Origin: CBCPNA01 sp965120415
Lineage (GTDB): Bacteria > Bacillota > Clostridia > Lachnospirales > CAG-274
Direction: 5' to 3'
Assembly: GCA_965120415.1 (NCBI GenBank)
Contig: CBCPNA010000040.1
Coordinates: forward strand, 1 to 18,663
DNA: 18,663 nt
Part shown: piece by piece, positions 7,655 to 15,130 of the stretch
Layout of the letters: every line of letters starts with the position of its first letter
Position numbering within the stretch: position 1 is the first letter of the stretch
Position numbers and translations under genes: made by a program
Notes under the pieces: generated by a model
What the model was told of the DNA's origin: nothing
Seen by the model: only the letters and a program-made list of their open reading frames with translations
Database searches by the model: none

Positions 7655-9931
7655 ATGTCAGAAGAAATGGATAGAATATTAACTATATCTGGTATAGTTA
7701 AAGCTATAATTTTTTTTAATAACGACAACTTTTATACGGTTTTTGCTCTTATTACAGAAAATGATAGCGGTATAGAAGAATTGACATGTGTTGGCCACAT
7801 ACCAGACTTAGTAGAAGGAGAAAGCGTTACTTTACAGGGCGAATTTTTCCGTAGCCTAAAGCATGGTATGCAATTTAGAGTTAATAAATGTGTAAAAAAT
7901 TTGCCTAAAACAGAAGATGCTATAAAAATGTACCTTTTAGCTATGCAAATAAGAGGAGTTGGCGAGAAAAGAATAGATAAAATTATACAAAAATTTGGCA
8001 AAGACATTTTTGATATTTTAGAAAAGGCTCCAGAAAAGCTAGCAGAAGTAAAGGGTATAACCTTAAACACAGCCAAAAAAATAGCTGAAGAGTTTGAAGC
8101 AAGGCTAGCTCTGCAAAAGGTTATAGAAGAATTGGCTAAATACGGTATTTCAGAAGTTTTTGCTATCAAATTATTTAACTATTACAACAAAGATGTACTA
8201 GATATTATAAAAGAAAATCCTTATGAATTATTAAAAGAAAATTTTGGCATACCTTTTAAAATAATAGACAATATTGCTTTAAGAAACAATTTTCCTAAAA
8301 TAAATAAAGACAGGATAGGCACCGCTATAGACTTTATATTAAACGAAACAGCAACAAAAAACGGTAATGTCTATTTGCCACAAGCTATATTAATAGAAAA
8401 AGTCCATAAATTATTAAATATAGAAAAAGAGTTTATAGAAAATGAGCTTATAGATTTACAAATGTGTAGGCAAATATATATTTTAAAAAAAGAAGATGAA
8501 GAAGATAACTTTATATTTTTAAACTATTACTTTTACCTTGAAAGCTATGTTGCCAAAAAAATTGCTCAGTTATCTTTCGATAAAATAGACACAAAAATAA
8601 ATATTAACAAATTAATTAAAAAATTTGAAAAAGATAAAAATATGGAATTAGCTAGCGCACAAAAAAAGGCAATAGAACAAGCTATAAAAAATAGATTTTT
8701 AATAATAACAGGAGGTCCTGGTACCGGTAAAACAACAATTATTAAAGCTATAATAAATATATTGCTTGAAAATGATTTAGCAAAAGAGGTAAAGCTATGC
8801 GCATCTACAGGGCGAGCAGCAAAAAGGATGGCTGATGCAACAGGCTATGAAGCAAAAACGATACATAGGCTTTTGGGGCTAACATATATAGGAACGGGTA
8901 CGAAGCCAGCTTTTGATTTTAATATTAATTTGATAGATGCTGACCTTGTTATTGTAGATGAATGTTCTATGATAGATATAATTTTAATGAACAATCTATT
9001 AATGGCGATAAAAGAAGATACAAGGCTAATATTAGTTGGCGATGCAAACCAGCTACCAGCTGTAGGCCCCGGCAATGTGCTTAAAGATATGATAGCGTCT
9101 GAATGCATTAAAACTATTAAGCTAGACAAAATTTTTAGGCAAAAAAAAGAAAGCGCTATTATTACAAATGCTCATAGGATAAATAGTGGGCAGTACCCTA
9201 TATTAAGCGAAAATAACAAAGATTTTTTCTTTTTAAAAAGAAATAGTAGAGAAGTTATTATAAAAACAATTATCGATTTAATAACAAAAAGACTTCCTAC
9301 ATTTTTAAAAATCAAAAATATAGAAGAAATACAAGTTATTTGCCCTATGAAAAATAGTATACTTGGGGTTAAAGAGCTGAATATTGCCTTGCAAGATGCT
9401 ATAAACCCTCCAGATATAAACAAAAAAGAAAAAATTTTTAGAAACATTGTATTTAGAGAAGGGGATAAAGTTATGCAGACAAGAAATAACTATGACCTTA
9501 CTTGCGCTGTTTTTGAAAATGGAGAAATGCGAGAAGGTGACGGAGTATTTAATGGAGAAATAGGGGTTATAACAAGCATAGATGATGAAGGGCTTATTGT
9601 CGCATTTGAAGAGTATAAAAAGGCTTTTTATACTTTCAGCGATTTAAACGAGCTAGAATTATCTTACGCTACCACCATACATAAAGCCCAAGGGAGCGAA
9701 TATAGGGCGATTATCTTGCCTTTGTATGCCTCATCAGACTTTCTTTTAAACAGAAATTTACTATACACAGCGGTAACAAGAGCAAAAGAGCTTGTTGTTA
9801 TTATAGGGCTTGAAAATTTGCTTTATTTTATGGTTGATAATAATAACGAAGCAAAAAGATACACCTATTTAAAAGATAAAATAATAACGGCATATCAATT
9901 TGTATATGATAACAAAAGTAAAAATCATTAA
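7655..9931 (+). CDS. recD2: RecD2-type ATP-dependent 5'-3' DNA helicase
   Basis: Superfamily 1B helicase that, unlike RecD of RecBCD, works alone in DNA repair and replication-fork maintenance. It has 758 residues from ATG 7655, chosen because AAAAGGTGAG (7642-7651) precedes it. An in-frame ATG at 7634 has no ribosome-binding site. The N-terminal domain (about 1-90) is an OB-like fold (VTLQGEFFRSLKHGMQFRV). Two helix-hairpin-helix segments follow (RGVGEKRIDKIIQKFG; AEVKGITLNTAKKIAEEF). The motor has Walker A GGPGTGKTT at 353-361, STGRAAKRM, Walker B VIVDECSMID with D435-E436, GDANQLPAVGPG, and C-terminal ATTIHKAQGSEY and LLYTAVTRAK. It appears to be a single-gene transcript with its own promoter and leader. 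Confidence 0.95.
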   Translation: MSEEMDRILTISGIVKAIIFFNNDNFYTVFALITENDSGIEELTCVGHIPDLVEGESVTLQGEFFRSLKHGMQFRVNKCVKNLPKTEDAIKMYLLAMQIRGVGEKRIDKIIQKFGKDIFDILEKAPEKLAEVKGITLNTAKKIAEEFEARLALQKVIEELAKYGISEVFAIKLFNYYNKDVLDIIKENPYELLKENFGIPFKIIDNIALRNNFPKINKDRIGTAIDFILNETATKNGNVYLPQAILIEKVHKLLNIEKEFIENELIDLQMCRQIYILKKEDEEDNFIFLNYYFYLESYVAKKIAQLSFDKIDTKININKLIKKFEKDKNMELASAQKKAIEQAIKNRFLIITGGPGTGKTTIIKAIINILLENDLAKEVKLCASTGRAAKRMADATGYEAKTIHRLLGLTYIGTGTKPAFDFNINLIDADLVIVDECSMIDIILMNNLLMAIKEDTRLILVGDANQLPAVGPGNVLKDMIASECIKTIKLDKIFRQKKESAIITNAHRINSGQYPILSENNKDFFFLKRNSREVIIKTIIDLITKRLPTFLKIKNIEEIQVICPMKNSILGVKELNIALQDAINPPDINKKEKIFRNIVFREGDKVMQTRNNYDLTCAVFENGEMREGDGVFNGEIGVITSIDDEGLIVAFEEYKKAFYTFSDLNELELSYATTIHKAQGSEYRAIILPLYASSDFLLNRNLLYTAVTRAKELVVIIGLENLLYFMVDNNNEAKRYTYLKDKIITAYQFVYDNKSKNH

Positions 9932-10037
9932 AAAAAGTTAATTGAAAAAATTTTTATTTAAGAATTTTAATAATAAAAAATGATATTAAAAAAATCTAGA
10001 GAAGGAGCAAGGGGTGAATATTTTTTGGGAAATTACA

Positions 10038-10173
10038 AACTTGAGTAAAGAAAGAATTTAAAATGCTTAAAATTATTTTAAATAACACTGGAAGAAAAAC
10101 TTCTTTTATTTCCAACTTGAGTAAAGAAAGAATTTAAAATGCTTAAAAGCATTTTAAATAACACTAGAAGAAA
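10038..10173 (+). repeat. Tandem direct repeat, about 60 bp with 76-bp period
   Basis: Bases 10038-10097 and 10114-10173 agree at 57 of 60 positions by my alignment. Each unit runs from AACTTGAGTAAAGAAAGAA through an A/T palindrome to AACACT-GAAGAA. In the second copy the palindrome is perfect (AAAATGCTT, AA, AAGCATTTT at 10136-10155), while the first copy has two changes in one arm. Very short reading frames cross the repeat (GTG 10014, with GGAG before it, to 10061; ATG 10063 to 10137; ATG 10139 to 10213), but the 76-bp period shifts the frame, so coding is unlikely. The whole 9932-10269 gap otherwise holds only a terminator and the next promoter. Confidence 0.75.
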
Positions 10174-10174
10174 C

Positions 10175-10202
10175 AATTTTTGCATAGCAAAAATTCTTTA
10201 TT
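10175..10202 (+). terminator. Rho-independent terminator after recD2 and the repeat
   Basis: Perfect nine-pair stem AATTTTTGC (10175-10183) / GCAAAAATT (10187-10195), loop ATA, followed by CTTTATT. It abuts the second repeat copy and the next promoter's -35 box. Confidence 0.55.
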
Positions 10203-10229
10203 GTAAAACATAGTTAAATTTGATATAAT
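10201..10229 (+). promoter_or_regulatory. Promoter of the phosphofructokinase gene
   Basis: TTGTAA (10201-10206), a 17-base spacer and TATAAT (10224-10229) with TG directly upstream as an extended -10. Predicted leader of about 35 nt before the gene. Confidence 0.65.
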
Positions 10230-10269
10230 ATATAATATAATTAATAAAAATTTTTTTAGGAGGAAGTTT

Positions 10270-11496
10270 TTGGTTATGGGCAATATTATAGTTGGGCAGT
10301 CTGGAGGGCCAACTTCTGTTATAAATGCTAGCCTTGCAGGCATTTATAAATCAGCATTTGAAAATAATATTAAAGTTTTTGCTATGATAAACGGCATACA
10401 AGGGCTTTTAGATAAAAAAATTATAGACCTTGCTAGCCAAATAACTTCAGATTTACATATAGAAATATTAAAAAGAACTCCAGCAGCTTTTTTAGGCTCT
10501 TGTAGGTATAAATTACCTAATATAGAAGAAGATGAAAATGTTTATAAGCTTATATTTAATATATTAGAACAGTTTTGCATAGATAAATTTTTTTACATAG
10601 GTGGTAACGACTCCATGGATACAATCCAAAAATTGCAAACATACGCTAACCTTAAAAATAAGGATATTTGCTTTATAGGAGTACCTAAAACTATCGACAA
10701 TGATTTATTAATAACAGACCATACGCCAGGTTTTGGTAGTGCTTGTAAATATATAGCTACTACAACAAAAGAAATTATTAAAGATGCGCTTGTATATGAT
10801 AAAAGGAGCGTTACTATTATAGAAACAATGGGGAGAAATGCTGGATGGCTTACAGCATCTCTGGCGCTTGCAAAAGGCGATGATTGCGACGGAGTTGATA
10901 TGATATGCCTGCCCGAAGTGCCTTTTGATATAGAAGAATTTGTATCAAAAGTAAGCGATTTAAATAAAACTAAAAAAAGTTTAGTTATAGCCATTTCTGA
11001 AGGGCTTAAAAATAAAAATAATATAAATATATGTGAATTGCAAAAAGAAACACAGACAGACTGTTTTGGGCATAAAAATTTAGGGGGGGCTTCTAGTATT
11101 TTGGCTCAAACATTAAAAAATCAATTAGGGCTTAAAACAAGAGCAATAGAGCTTAATACAATGCAGCGCTGCGCATCACATATAGTATCAAAAGTAGATT
11201 TAGACGAAAGCTTTTTGGCAGGGCAACATGCTTTTAAAGCAGCTCTTTTAAATAAAACAGGCGTTGTTGTTATATTTAAAAGGCTTTCTGATAATCCTTA
11301 TGAAATACAGCTTGATACACATACAGTTTTTGATATTGCAAATCATGAAAAATTAGTACCACTTGATTGGATAGATACAAAAAATGGGTATGTTAAAGAT
11401 AATCTTGTGAAGTATATATTACCTCTTATACAAGGCGAAGTTTACCCTTTTATAGTAAACGGCTTGCCTAAGCATTTAAAATTGCAAAATATTTAA
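10270..11496 (+). CDS. pfp: Pyrophosphate-type 6-phosphofructokinase
   Basis: Cytoplasmic glycolytic enzyme that phosphorylates fructose 6-phosphate to the 1,6-bisphosphate. It has 408 residues from TTG 10270. The fold starts IIVGQSGGPTSVINASLAG (6-24). The phosphoryl-donor site reads GGNDS at 111-115, where ATP enzymes have GGDGS, and PKTIDND at 139-145, where they have PGTIDND. Asp and Lys at these two places are the known signature of pyrophosphate use, so PPi is the likely donor and the step would be reversible. MGRNAGW (187-193) contacts the sugar phosphate. AGGAGG at 10258-10263 is six bases from the TTG but twelve from the in-frame ATG at 10276, so TTG is preferred; the ATG remains possible. 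radC follows after 23 bases. Confidence 0.9.
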   Translation: MVMGNIIVGQSGGPTSVINASLAGIYKSAFENNIKVFAMINGIQGLLDKKIIDLASQITSDLHIEILKRTPAAFLGSCRYKLPNIEEDENVYKLIFNILEQFCIDKFFYIGGNDSMDTIQKLQTYANLKNKDICFIGVPKTIDNDLLITDHTPGFGSACKYIATTTKEIIKDALVYDKRSVTIIETMGRNAGWLTASLALAKGDDCDGVDMICLPEVPFDIEEFVSKVSDLNKTKKSLVIAISEGLKNKNNINICELQKETQTDCFGHKNLGGASSILAQTLKNQLGLKTRAIELNTMQRCASHIVSKVDLDESFLAGQHAFKAALLNKTGVVVIFKRLSDNPYEIQLDTHTVFDIANHEKLVPLDWIDTKNGYVKDNLVKYILPLIQGEVYPFIVNGLPKHLKLQNI

Positions 11497-11519
11497 TATT
11501 AATATATTATAGGTGGAAC

Positions 11520-12221
11520 ATGTCTAAAAATTTACATACAGACCATAGGAAAAGGGTAAGGGCAAGATTTATTAAAGACGGTAATTTAGATAGCTTTGAA
11601 GAACATCAAGTTTTAGAGCTACTTTTATTTTACGCAATACCACGAAGGGATACAAACGAAATAGCCCATAAGCTTTTAAATGAATTTGGTAGCCTTTTTA
11701 CATTAATGAACACAAAACCAGAAGAAATAATGAATAGATGCAAACTATCAGAATCAACAGCAGTATTAATAACTATGATACCTTTTATTTGCAGGAAATT
11801 TTTAACAAGTGGGCTAAATTCTTCAGAGCATCCTTATATTTTAGATTTTAATACGGCGAGAAGCTATTTTGAGGCGGTGCTTATAGGGCAAGCGTTTGAA
11901 AGCTTTTATATGCTTTGTCTAGATTTAAATAAAAAGCTTAGAAAAGTTGTTAAAATAAGCGACGGAAATTCTAATTCGGCGCCGATATATATAGAAAAGG
12001 TAGTATCAGATGCACTTTTGTATAATTCGTCATTTGTTATATTAGGGCATAACCATCCAAGCGGTACGATAAAACCATCTAATGCAGACCTTGAGGTTAC
12101 GTTAAAAATTATTAATGCGTTTAACTTTATTAATATAAAAGTGCTAGATCATATAATAATATGTGGAGAACAATCTTTTAGTTTTGCTCAAAAAGGATTA
12201 TGTGGGTTAAAATATAAATAA
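11520..12221 (+). CDS. radC: RadC family JAB/MPN-domain protein
   Basis: Conserved bacterial protein historically linked to DNA repair; its molecular function is not established. It has 233 residues. The N-terminal UPF0758 helical region (about 1-95) includes HRKRVRARFIKDG and an HhH-like segment, and is followed by the MPN domain (about 108-230). The JAMM metal-binding motif is complete: H177, H179, S187 and D190 in HNHPSGTIKPSNAD. The usual glutamate partner should lie in the SAPIYIEKVVSDAL stretch. The ribosome-binding site AGGTGG (11511-11516) is very close to ATG 11520. The gene sits 23 bases after phosphofructokinase with no terminator, so it is probably co-transcribed. An A/T palindrome at 12223-12239 lacks a T-run and is not a convincing terminator. 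Confidence 0.92.
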   Translation: MSKNLHTDHRKRVRARFIKDGNLDSFEEHQVLELLLFYAIPRRDTNEIAHKLLNEFGSLFTLMNTKPEEIMNRCKLSESTAVLITMIPFICRKFLTSGLNSSEHPYILDFNTARSYFEAVLIGQAFESFYMLCLDLNKKLRKVVKISDGNSNSAPIYIEKVVSDALLYNSSFVILGHNHPSGTIKPSNADLEVTLKIINAFNFINIKVLDHIIICGEQSFSFAQKGLCGLKYK

Positions 12222-12287
12222 GACTTTTTTTAAAAAAGTACGTAACTAAATTGTATAAAATTTTTGAAATAAAAAGGAGTGCTTTTT

Positions 12288-12488
12288 ATGAAAAAGTTAT
12301 ATAAATCAAAAAATAATAAGGTTATTTACGGTATTTGCGCTGGCATAGCTAATTATTTTGCTATTGACCCTATTATAGTGAGGATAGTTGTTATTATAGG
12401 CTTTTTTATAAACTTTTTAGCAGTTGCTTTAAGCTATTTTATAATAAATTTTATTATACCAGATGAAACAAATATAATAGAGCAATAA
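12288..12488 (+). CDS. Small PspC-domain membrane protein
   Basis: A 66-residue protein consisting of a single PspC (phage-shock-protein C) domain: KKLYKSKNNKVIYGICAGIA, then an amphipathic stretch FAIDPIIVRIVVII and a hydrophobic helix (about 35-58) ending IIPDE. In proteobacteria PspC is a membrane sensor of envelope stress. Stand-alone domains like this are common in Firmicutes without a known role. ATG 12288 is chosen because AAAAGGAG (12272-12279) lies eight bases before it; a GTG at 12279 overlaps that site and is rejected. The gene is 66 bases after radC. Confidence 0.88.
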   Translation: MKKLYKSKNNKVIYGICAGIANYFAIDPIIVRIVVIIGFFINFLAVALSYFIINFIIPDETNIIEQ

Positions 12489-12502
12489 ATTTAAAAAGTT
12501 TA

Positions 12503-12530
12503 TTGCATAAAAAAATAAATGTTGTATAAT
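12503..12530 (+). promoter_or_regulatory. Promoter of the BFD-like ferredoxin gene
   Basis: TTGCAT (12503-12508), a 16-base spacer and a perfect TATAAT (12525-12530). The gene starts at 12565, behind AGGAGGG (12551-12557). Confidence 0.65.
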
Positions 12531-12564
12531 AATATTGATAATGTAAAATTAGGAGGGTATTAAT

Positions 12565-12738
12565 ATGGATAGAGATGAGATTTTATGTAATTGTTTTAGC
12601 GTAACAGCTGGCGATATAGAGGATGCATTTAATGAAGGGCTTAAAACTTACGAAGAAATACAAGAAAAGACTTCTTGTGGCGCTGGTTGTGGCGTTTGTG
12701 AACAGAGCATAAGAGAATTTATAGATAATCTTAAATAA
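12565..12738 (+). CDS. Small BFD-like [2Fe-2S]-binding protein
   Basis: A 57-residue protein. The cysteines are C8 and C10 (CNC), C38, C42 and C45 (CGAGCGVC). C-x-C followed about 30 residues later by C-x2-C is the Fer2_BFD (bacterioferritin-associated ferredoxin-like) ligand pattern, so C8, C10, C42 and C45 are the likely cluster ligands. Related domains occur alone in Firmicutes or fused to nitrite reductase, NifU and FAD-dependent oxidoreductases. AGGAGGG at 12551-12557, its own promoter and a terminator overlapping the stop codon make this a complete one-gene unit. No redox partner is adjacent. The function is unknown; electron transfer or iron handling is the family expectation. Confidence 0.88.
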   Translation: MDRDEILCNCFSVTAGDIEDAFNEGLKTYEEIQEKTSCGAGCGVCEQSIREFIDNLK

Positions 12739-12768
12739 GCTAGCTTATAAGCTGGCTTTTTATATTTA
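12738..12768 (+). terminator. Rho-independent terminator of the BFD-like gene
   Basis: Stem AGCTAGCTT (12738-12746) / AAGCTGGCT (12749-12757), one pair being G-U; a realistic fold leaves TTATAA as the loop. It is followed by TTTTATATTT. The stem begins on the last base of the stop codon. Confidence 0.75.
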
Positions 12769-12785
12769 TTAAGATTTATACATAG

Positions 12786-12806
12786 TTATCCACATATTTA
12801 TCAACA
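12786..12806 (+). promoter_or_regulatory. Pair of DnaA-box-like sites
   Basis: TTATCCACA at 12786-12794 is the consensus DnaA box. TTATCAACA at 12798-12806, in the same orientation three bases later, differs at one position. An A/T-only tract follows at about 12815-12845. The sites lie in a 556-base gene-free stretch (12739-13294) between convergent transcripts, far from any replication gene visible here. A role in DnaA binding is inference. Confidence 0.45.
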
Positions 12807-13022
12807 GTTTCAACATTTTTATTAATTATATAAAATTTATAATAAAAGCCTGGAAAGCTGCAAGTTTTTTTGTTATGTACGTAATTTAAATTGAAATATA
12901 GTAAAGTTTTATATATAAAGGTAAAAAATGGTATAAAAATTATAATAAAATTTATTTGCAAATACTTTAAATAGCCATATTTTTTATTTAAAAATATTGA
13001 TTTTTAGTATAGTAAATATACT

Positions 13023-13150
13023 TTGAAATTAGCTTAACCTTTTTCTATTTTAATATAGAAAAGAGGTGATAAGGATGCAAATAACAATTTATAAAATATT
13101 TTAGCTATTGTTCAAAAGGGCATCGCTATTAATCAATATAATAGAATATA
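13023..13150 (+). pseudogene. Possible tiny peptide gene, frame disrupted
   Basis: A promoter-like TTGAAA (13023-13028), 17 bases, TATTTT (13046-13051) precedes a strong ribosome-binding site AGAGGTGAT and ATG 13075. The frame from that ATG stops after nine codons (MQITIYKIF). A neighbouring frame then reads NILAIVQKGIAINQYNR and on to a stop just before or within the next hairpin. One or two small indels would join them into a peptide of about 30 residues. I recognise no family. It could equally be a short untranslated transcript. Confidence 0.3.
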
Positions 13151-13152
13151 TA

Positions 13153-13190
13153 ATAAAAAATCATAAACTTAAGTTTATGATTATATTTAA
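13153..13190. terminator. Bidirectional terminator between convergent transcripts
   Basis: Perfect palindrome: arms AATCATAAAC (13159-13168) and GTTTATGATT (13173-13182) around TTAA. On the - strand the hairpin is followed by an uninterrupted T-run and ATTAT, which suits termination of the infB-ribF operon about 110 bases after the ribF stop. On the + strand it is followed by ATATTTAAAAT, weaker but usable for any transcript crossing 13075. Confidence 0.7.
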
Positions 13191-13260
13191 AATAAATTAA
13201 ACTATTGTTTAAAGCAATTCTTTTTTTAATTATATTTAATTTATAGCATAAATTTGCGAT

Positions 13261-13290
13261 AATAGCTATATTTTATAAAAATTAGCTATT
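13261..13290 (-). other. Inverted repeat just after the ribF stop codon
   Basis: Arms AATAGCTA (13261-13268) and TAGCTATT (13283-13290) pair over eight bases, with further T-A pairing inside after two mismatches. It starts about five bases beyond the ribF stop on the - strand but has no T-run after it. It may protect the mRNA 3' end or be a degraded terminator; the stronger terminator lies at 13153-13182. Confidence 0.4.
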
Positions 13291-13294
13291 AACC

Positions 13295-14215
13295 TTATAT
13301 AATATTAAAAAATTTATTAGCAAAAGCTATATCTTTATAAAGCTGACTTTTTAAATCATTTAAAGAATCAAATTTTTTAACATTTCTTACTAAGCTTAAA
13401 AACATAACCTCTATTTCTTTATCATATATATTTTCTTTAAAATCAAAAATATATGTTTCTATAGTCCTATTTGTATTATTAACTGTAGGATTTTTTGCTA
13501 TATTAGTAATACTATTATAAATTTTGTTATTAACTTTAGTTTTGGTGATATAAACAGCATCAGCTGGCAAAAGCTTTTCTTTAGGGGGCAATAAATTAGC
13601 TGTAGGAAAGCCTATTATCCTTGCTAGCTGGTTGCCCTTTACAACCGTGCCTAAAATAGAATAAGGTCTATTTAATAAAAGATTTGCTTTTTTTATATTT
13701 TTGTTTAATAAAGCTTCTTTAATAATAGTACTGCTAACACGTTGCCCATCTATTAAAATATTAGATATTTTAAAAATTTTTATATTTTTTTGCTTTGCAA
13801 TAGATAAAAGAATATCTATATTGCCGGCTCTATTTTTGCCAAAACGATAATCTTCGCCTATAACAAGTATTTTGCATTTTAATTTATGACATAAAATATT
13901 TATAAAATCTTCTGGAGAGATTTTAGCAAAAGCTAAATCAAAAGGATAGTTTAAAAAAATGTCTATATCTTCTTTTAAAAGCTCTCTTATCTTTTCTTCT
14001 TGAGATAATATATATGAAAAATTTTCCATATCTTTTAAAACTTTTAAAGGATGAGGATTAAATGAAAAAACAATGCAATTTAAATCATTTTTTAAAGCCA
14101 TTTTTTTAGAAATATTTATAAGTTTTTTATGTCCTAAATGTATTCCGTCAAAGTTACCTATTGTTATGACAGAACCTTTTTCTTCTTTTAAATCAAAATT
14201 ATCTAATATTTTCAT
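13295..14215 (-). CDS. ribF: Bifunctional riboflavin kinase / FAD synthetase
   Basis: Converts riboflavin to FMN and then FAD in the cytoplasm. It has 306 residues, the normal length. The N-terminal FAD synthetase (nucleotidyltransferase) part has GNFDGIHLGHK at 20-30, FNPHP at 52-56, GEDYRFGKNRAG at 120-131 and RVSSTIIKEAL at 159-169. The C-terminal riboflavin kinase part starts RPYSILGTVVKG, with GFPTAN at 202-207 and the catalytic-region glutamate E253 in TIETYIFDF. The usual NIGxRPTF reads NIAKNPTV. The ribosome-binding site AGAGGTG overlaps the truB stop codon, and the gap is 14 nt, so translation is probably coupled. It is the last gene of the - strand operon. Confidence 0.95.
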   Translation of the reverse strand: MKILDNFDLKEEKGSVITIGNFDGIHLGHKKLINISKKMALKNDLNCIVFSFNPHPLKVLKDMENFSYILSQEEKIRELLKEDIDIFLNYPFDLAFAKISPEDFINILCHKLKCKILVIGEDYRFGKNRAGNIDILLSIAKQKNIKIFKISNILIDGQRVSSTIIKEALLNKNIKKANLLLNRPYSILGTVVKGNQLARIIGFPTANLLPPKEKLLPADAVYITKTKVNNKIYNSITNIAKNPTVNNTNRTIETYIFDFKENIYDKEIEVMFLSLVRNVKKFDSLNDLKSQLYKDIAFANKFFNII

Positions 14216-14229
14216 TTAATAAAACACCT

Positions 14230-15126
14230 CTACAATAATATTTTTAAAGGCTTTATACAATCTTTTAAAACGATATATATACCAACTAAAGTACCGTCTT
14301 TATCATATGCTAATATGCTTTCTTTATATATTAAATCTTTATTTTGCAAATAAGAAAAGCTTATTTTATTACCATTATATAAAAAACGATTAGCAAGAGC
14401 CGAAACAGTTATTCTTTTAAAATTATACAAAACATCTTCAATAGGGATAATAATATCTTTTATATTATCATTTTTTATATAATTATCTAAATCATCTAGC
14501 GTGATGCAATCTTTTAGATAAAAATTACCGCTTCTTGTTCTTAAAAGAGAAGCCATACAAGCTCCGCACCCAAGCTTTTCTCCTATATCATGGCAAAGAG
14601 TCCTTATATATGTTCCTTTAGAGCATGTTACGGTTATTTCAAAAGTTGTATCTTTAATAAATTTATTTACTTTTATATTATAAATATTGATTTTTCTTTT
14701 TTTTCGTTCAATTTCTAAATTGTTTCTTGCGAGATTATAGAGCTTTTGTCCATTTATTTTTATAGCAGAATACATAGGGGGTATTTGATATATTTCTCCT
14801 TTAAAGCTATGTACAGCGTCTACTATATCTTCTTTAGATACATTTACATCTTTTTTAGAAGTTATATCACCCCAAATATCTTGTGTTGTTGTTGTTTGTC
14901 CAAGCTTAACAACAGCAACATATTCTTTAATACTATTTGTTATATATTCTGTAATTTTTGTTGCCTTGCCTATACAAATAGGCAAAACTCCAGTTGCGTT
15001 AGGGTCTAGTGTACCGGTATGGCCTGTTTTGATTTTATTAAGCTTTTTTCTAACTATATTAACAACATCGTGCGAGGTATAGCCCTCTGCTTTATAAATA
15101 TTTATTATTCCGTAAATATTATCCAT
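14230..15126 (-). CDS. truB: tRNA pseudouridine-55 synthase TruB
   Basis: Isomerises uridine 55 in the T-loop of most tRNAs. Of 298 residues, the start GIINIYKAEGYTSHDVV is typical. The catalytic block GHTGTLDPNATGVLPI contains the nucleophile D41. Later conserved pieces are QIPPMYSAIKINGQKLYNLAR, CSKGTYIRTLCHDIGEKLG and LLRTRSGNF. The C-terminal part (from about 235) is poorly conserved, as usual for Firmicutes. ATG 15126 lies four bases after the nrnA stop with only a weak AAAGAG ahead of it, so translation probably depends on coupling to nrnA. Confidence 0.95.
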   Translation of the reverse strand: MDNIYGIINIYKAEGYTSHDVVNIVRKKLNKIKTGHTGTLDPNATGVLPICIGKATKITEYITNSIKEYVAVVKLGQTTTTQDIWGDITSKKDVNVSKEDIVDAVHSFKGEIYQIPPMYSAIKINGQKLYNLARNNLEIERKKRKINIYNIKVNKFIKDTTFEITVTCSKGTYIRTLCHDIGEKLGCGACMASLLRTRSGNFYLKDCITLDDLDNYIKNDNIKDIIIPIEDVLYNFKRITVSALANRFLYNGNKISFSYLQNKDLIYKESILAYDKDGTLVGIYIVLKDCIKPLKILL

Positions 15127-15130
15127 ATTA

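Noticed and set aside
10014..10213. Three very short frames across the 76-bp repeat as peptide genes
   Set aside because: The repeat period is not a multiple of three, so the same DNA is read in different frames; the last one ends inside the phosphofructokinase promoter.
12223..12239. A/T palindrome after radC as terminator
   Set aside because: The arms leave almost no loop and there is no T-run after it; the T-run is in the 5' arm.
12776..12961. Open frame on the - strand in the gene-free stretch
   Set aside because: No ribosome-binding site or family similarity, composition of random AT-rich DNA, and its start is in the middle of the gap with the DnaA-box sequences inside it.
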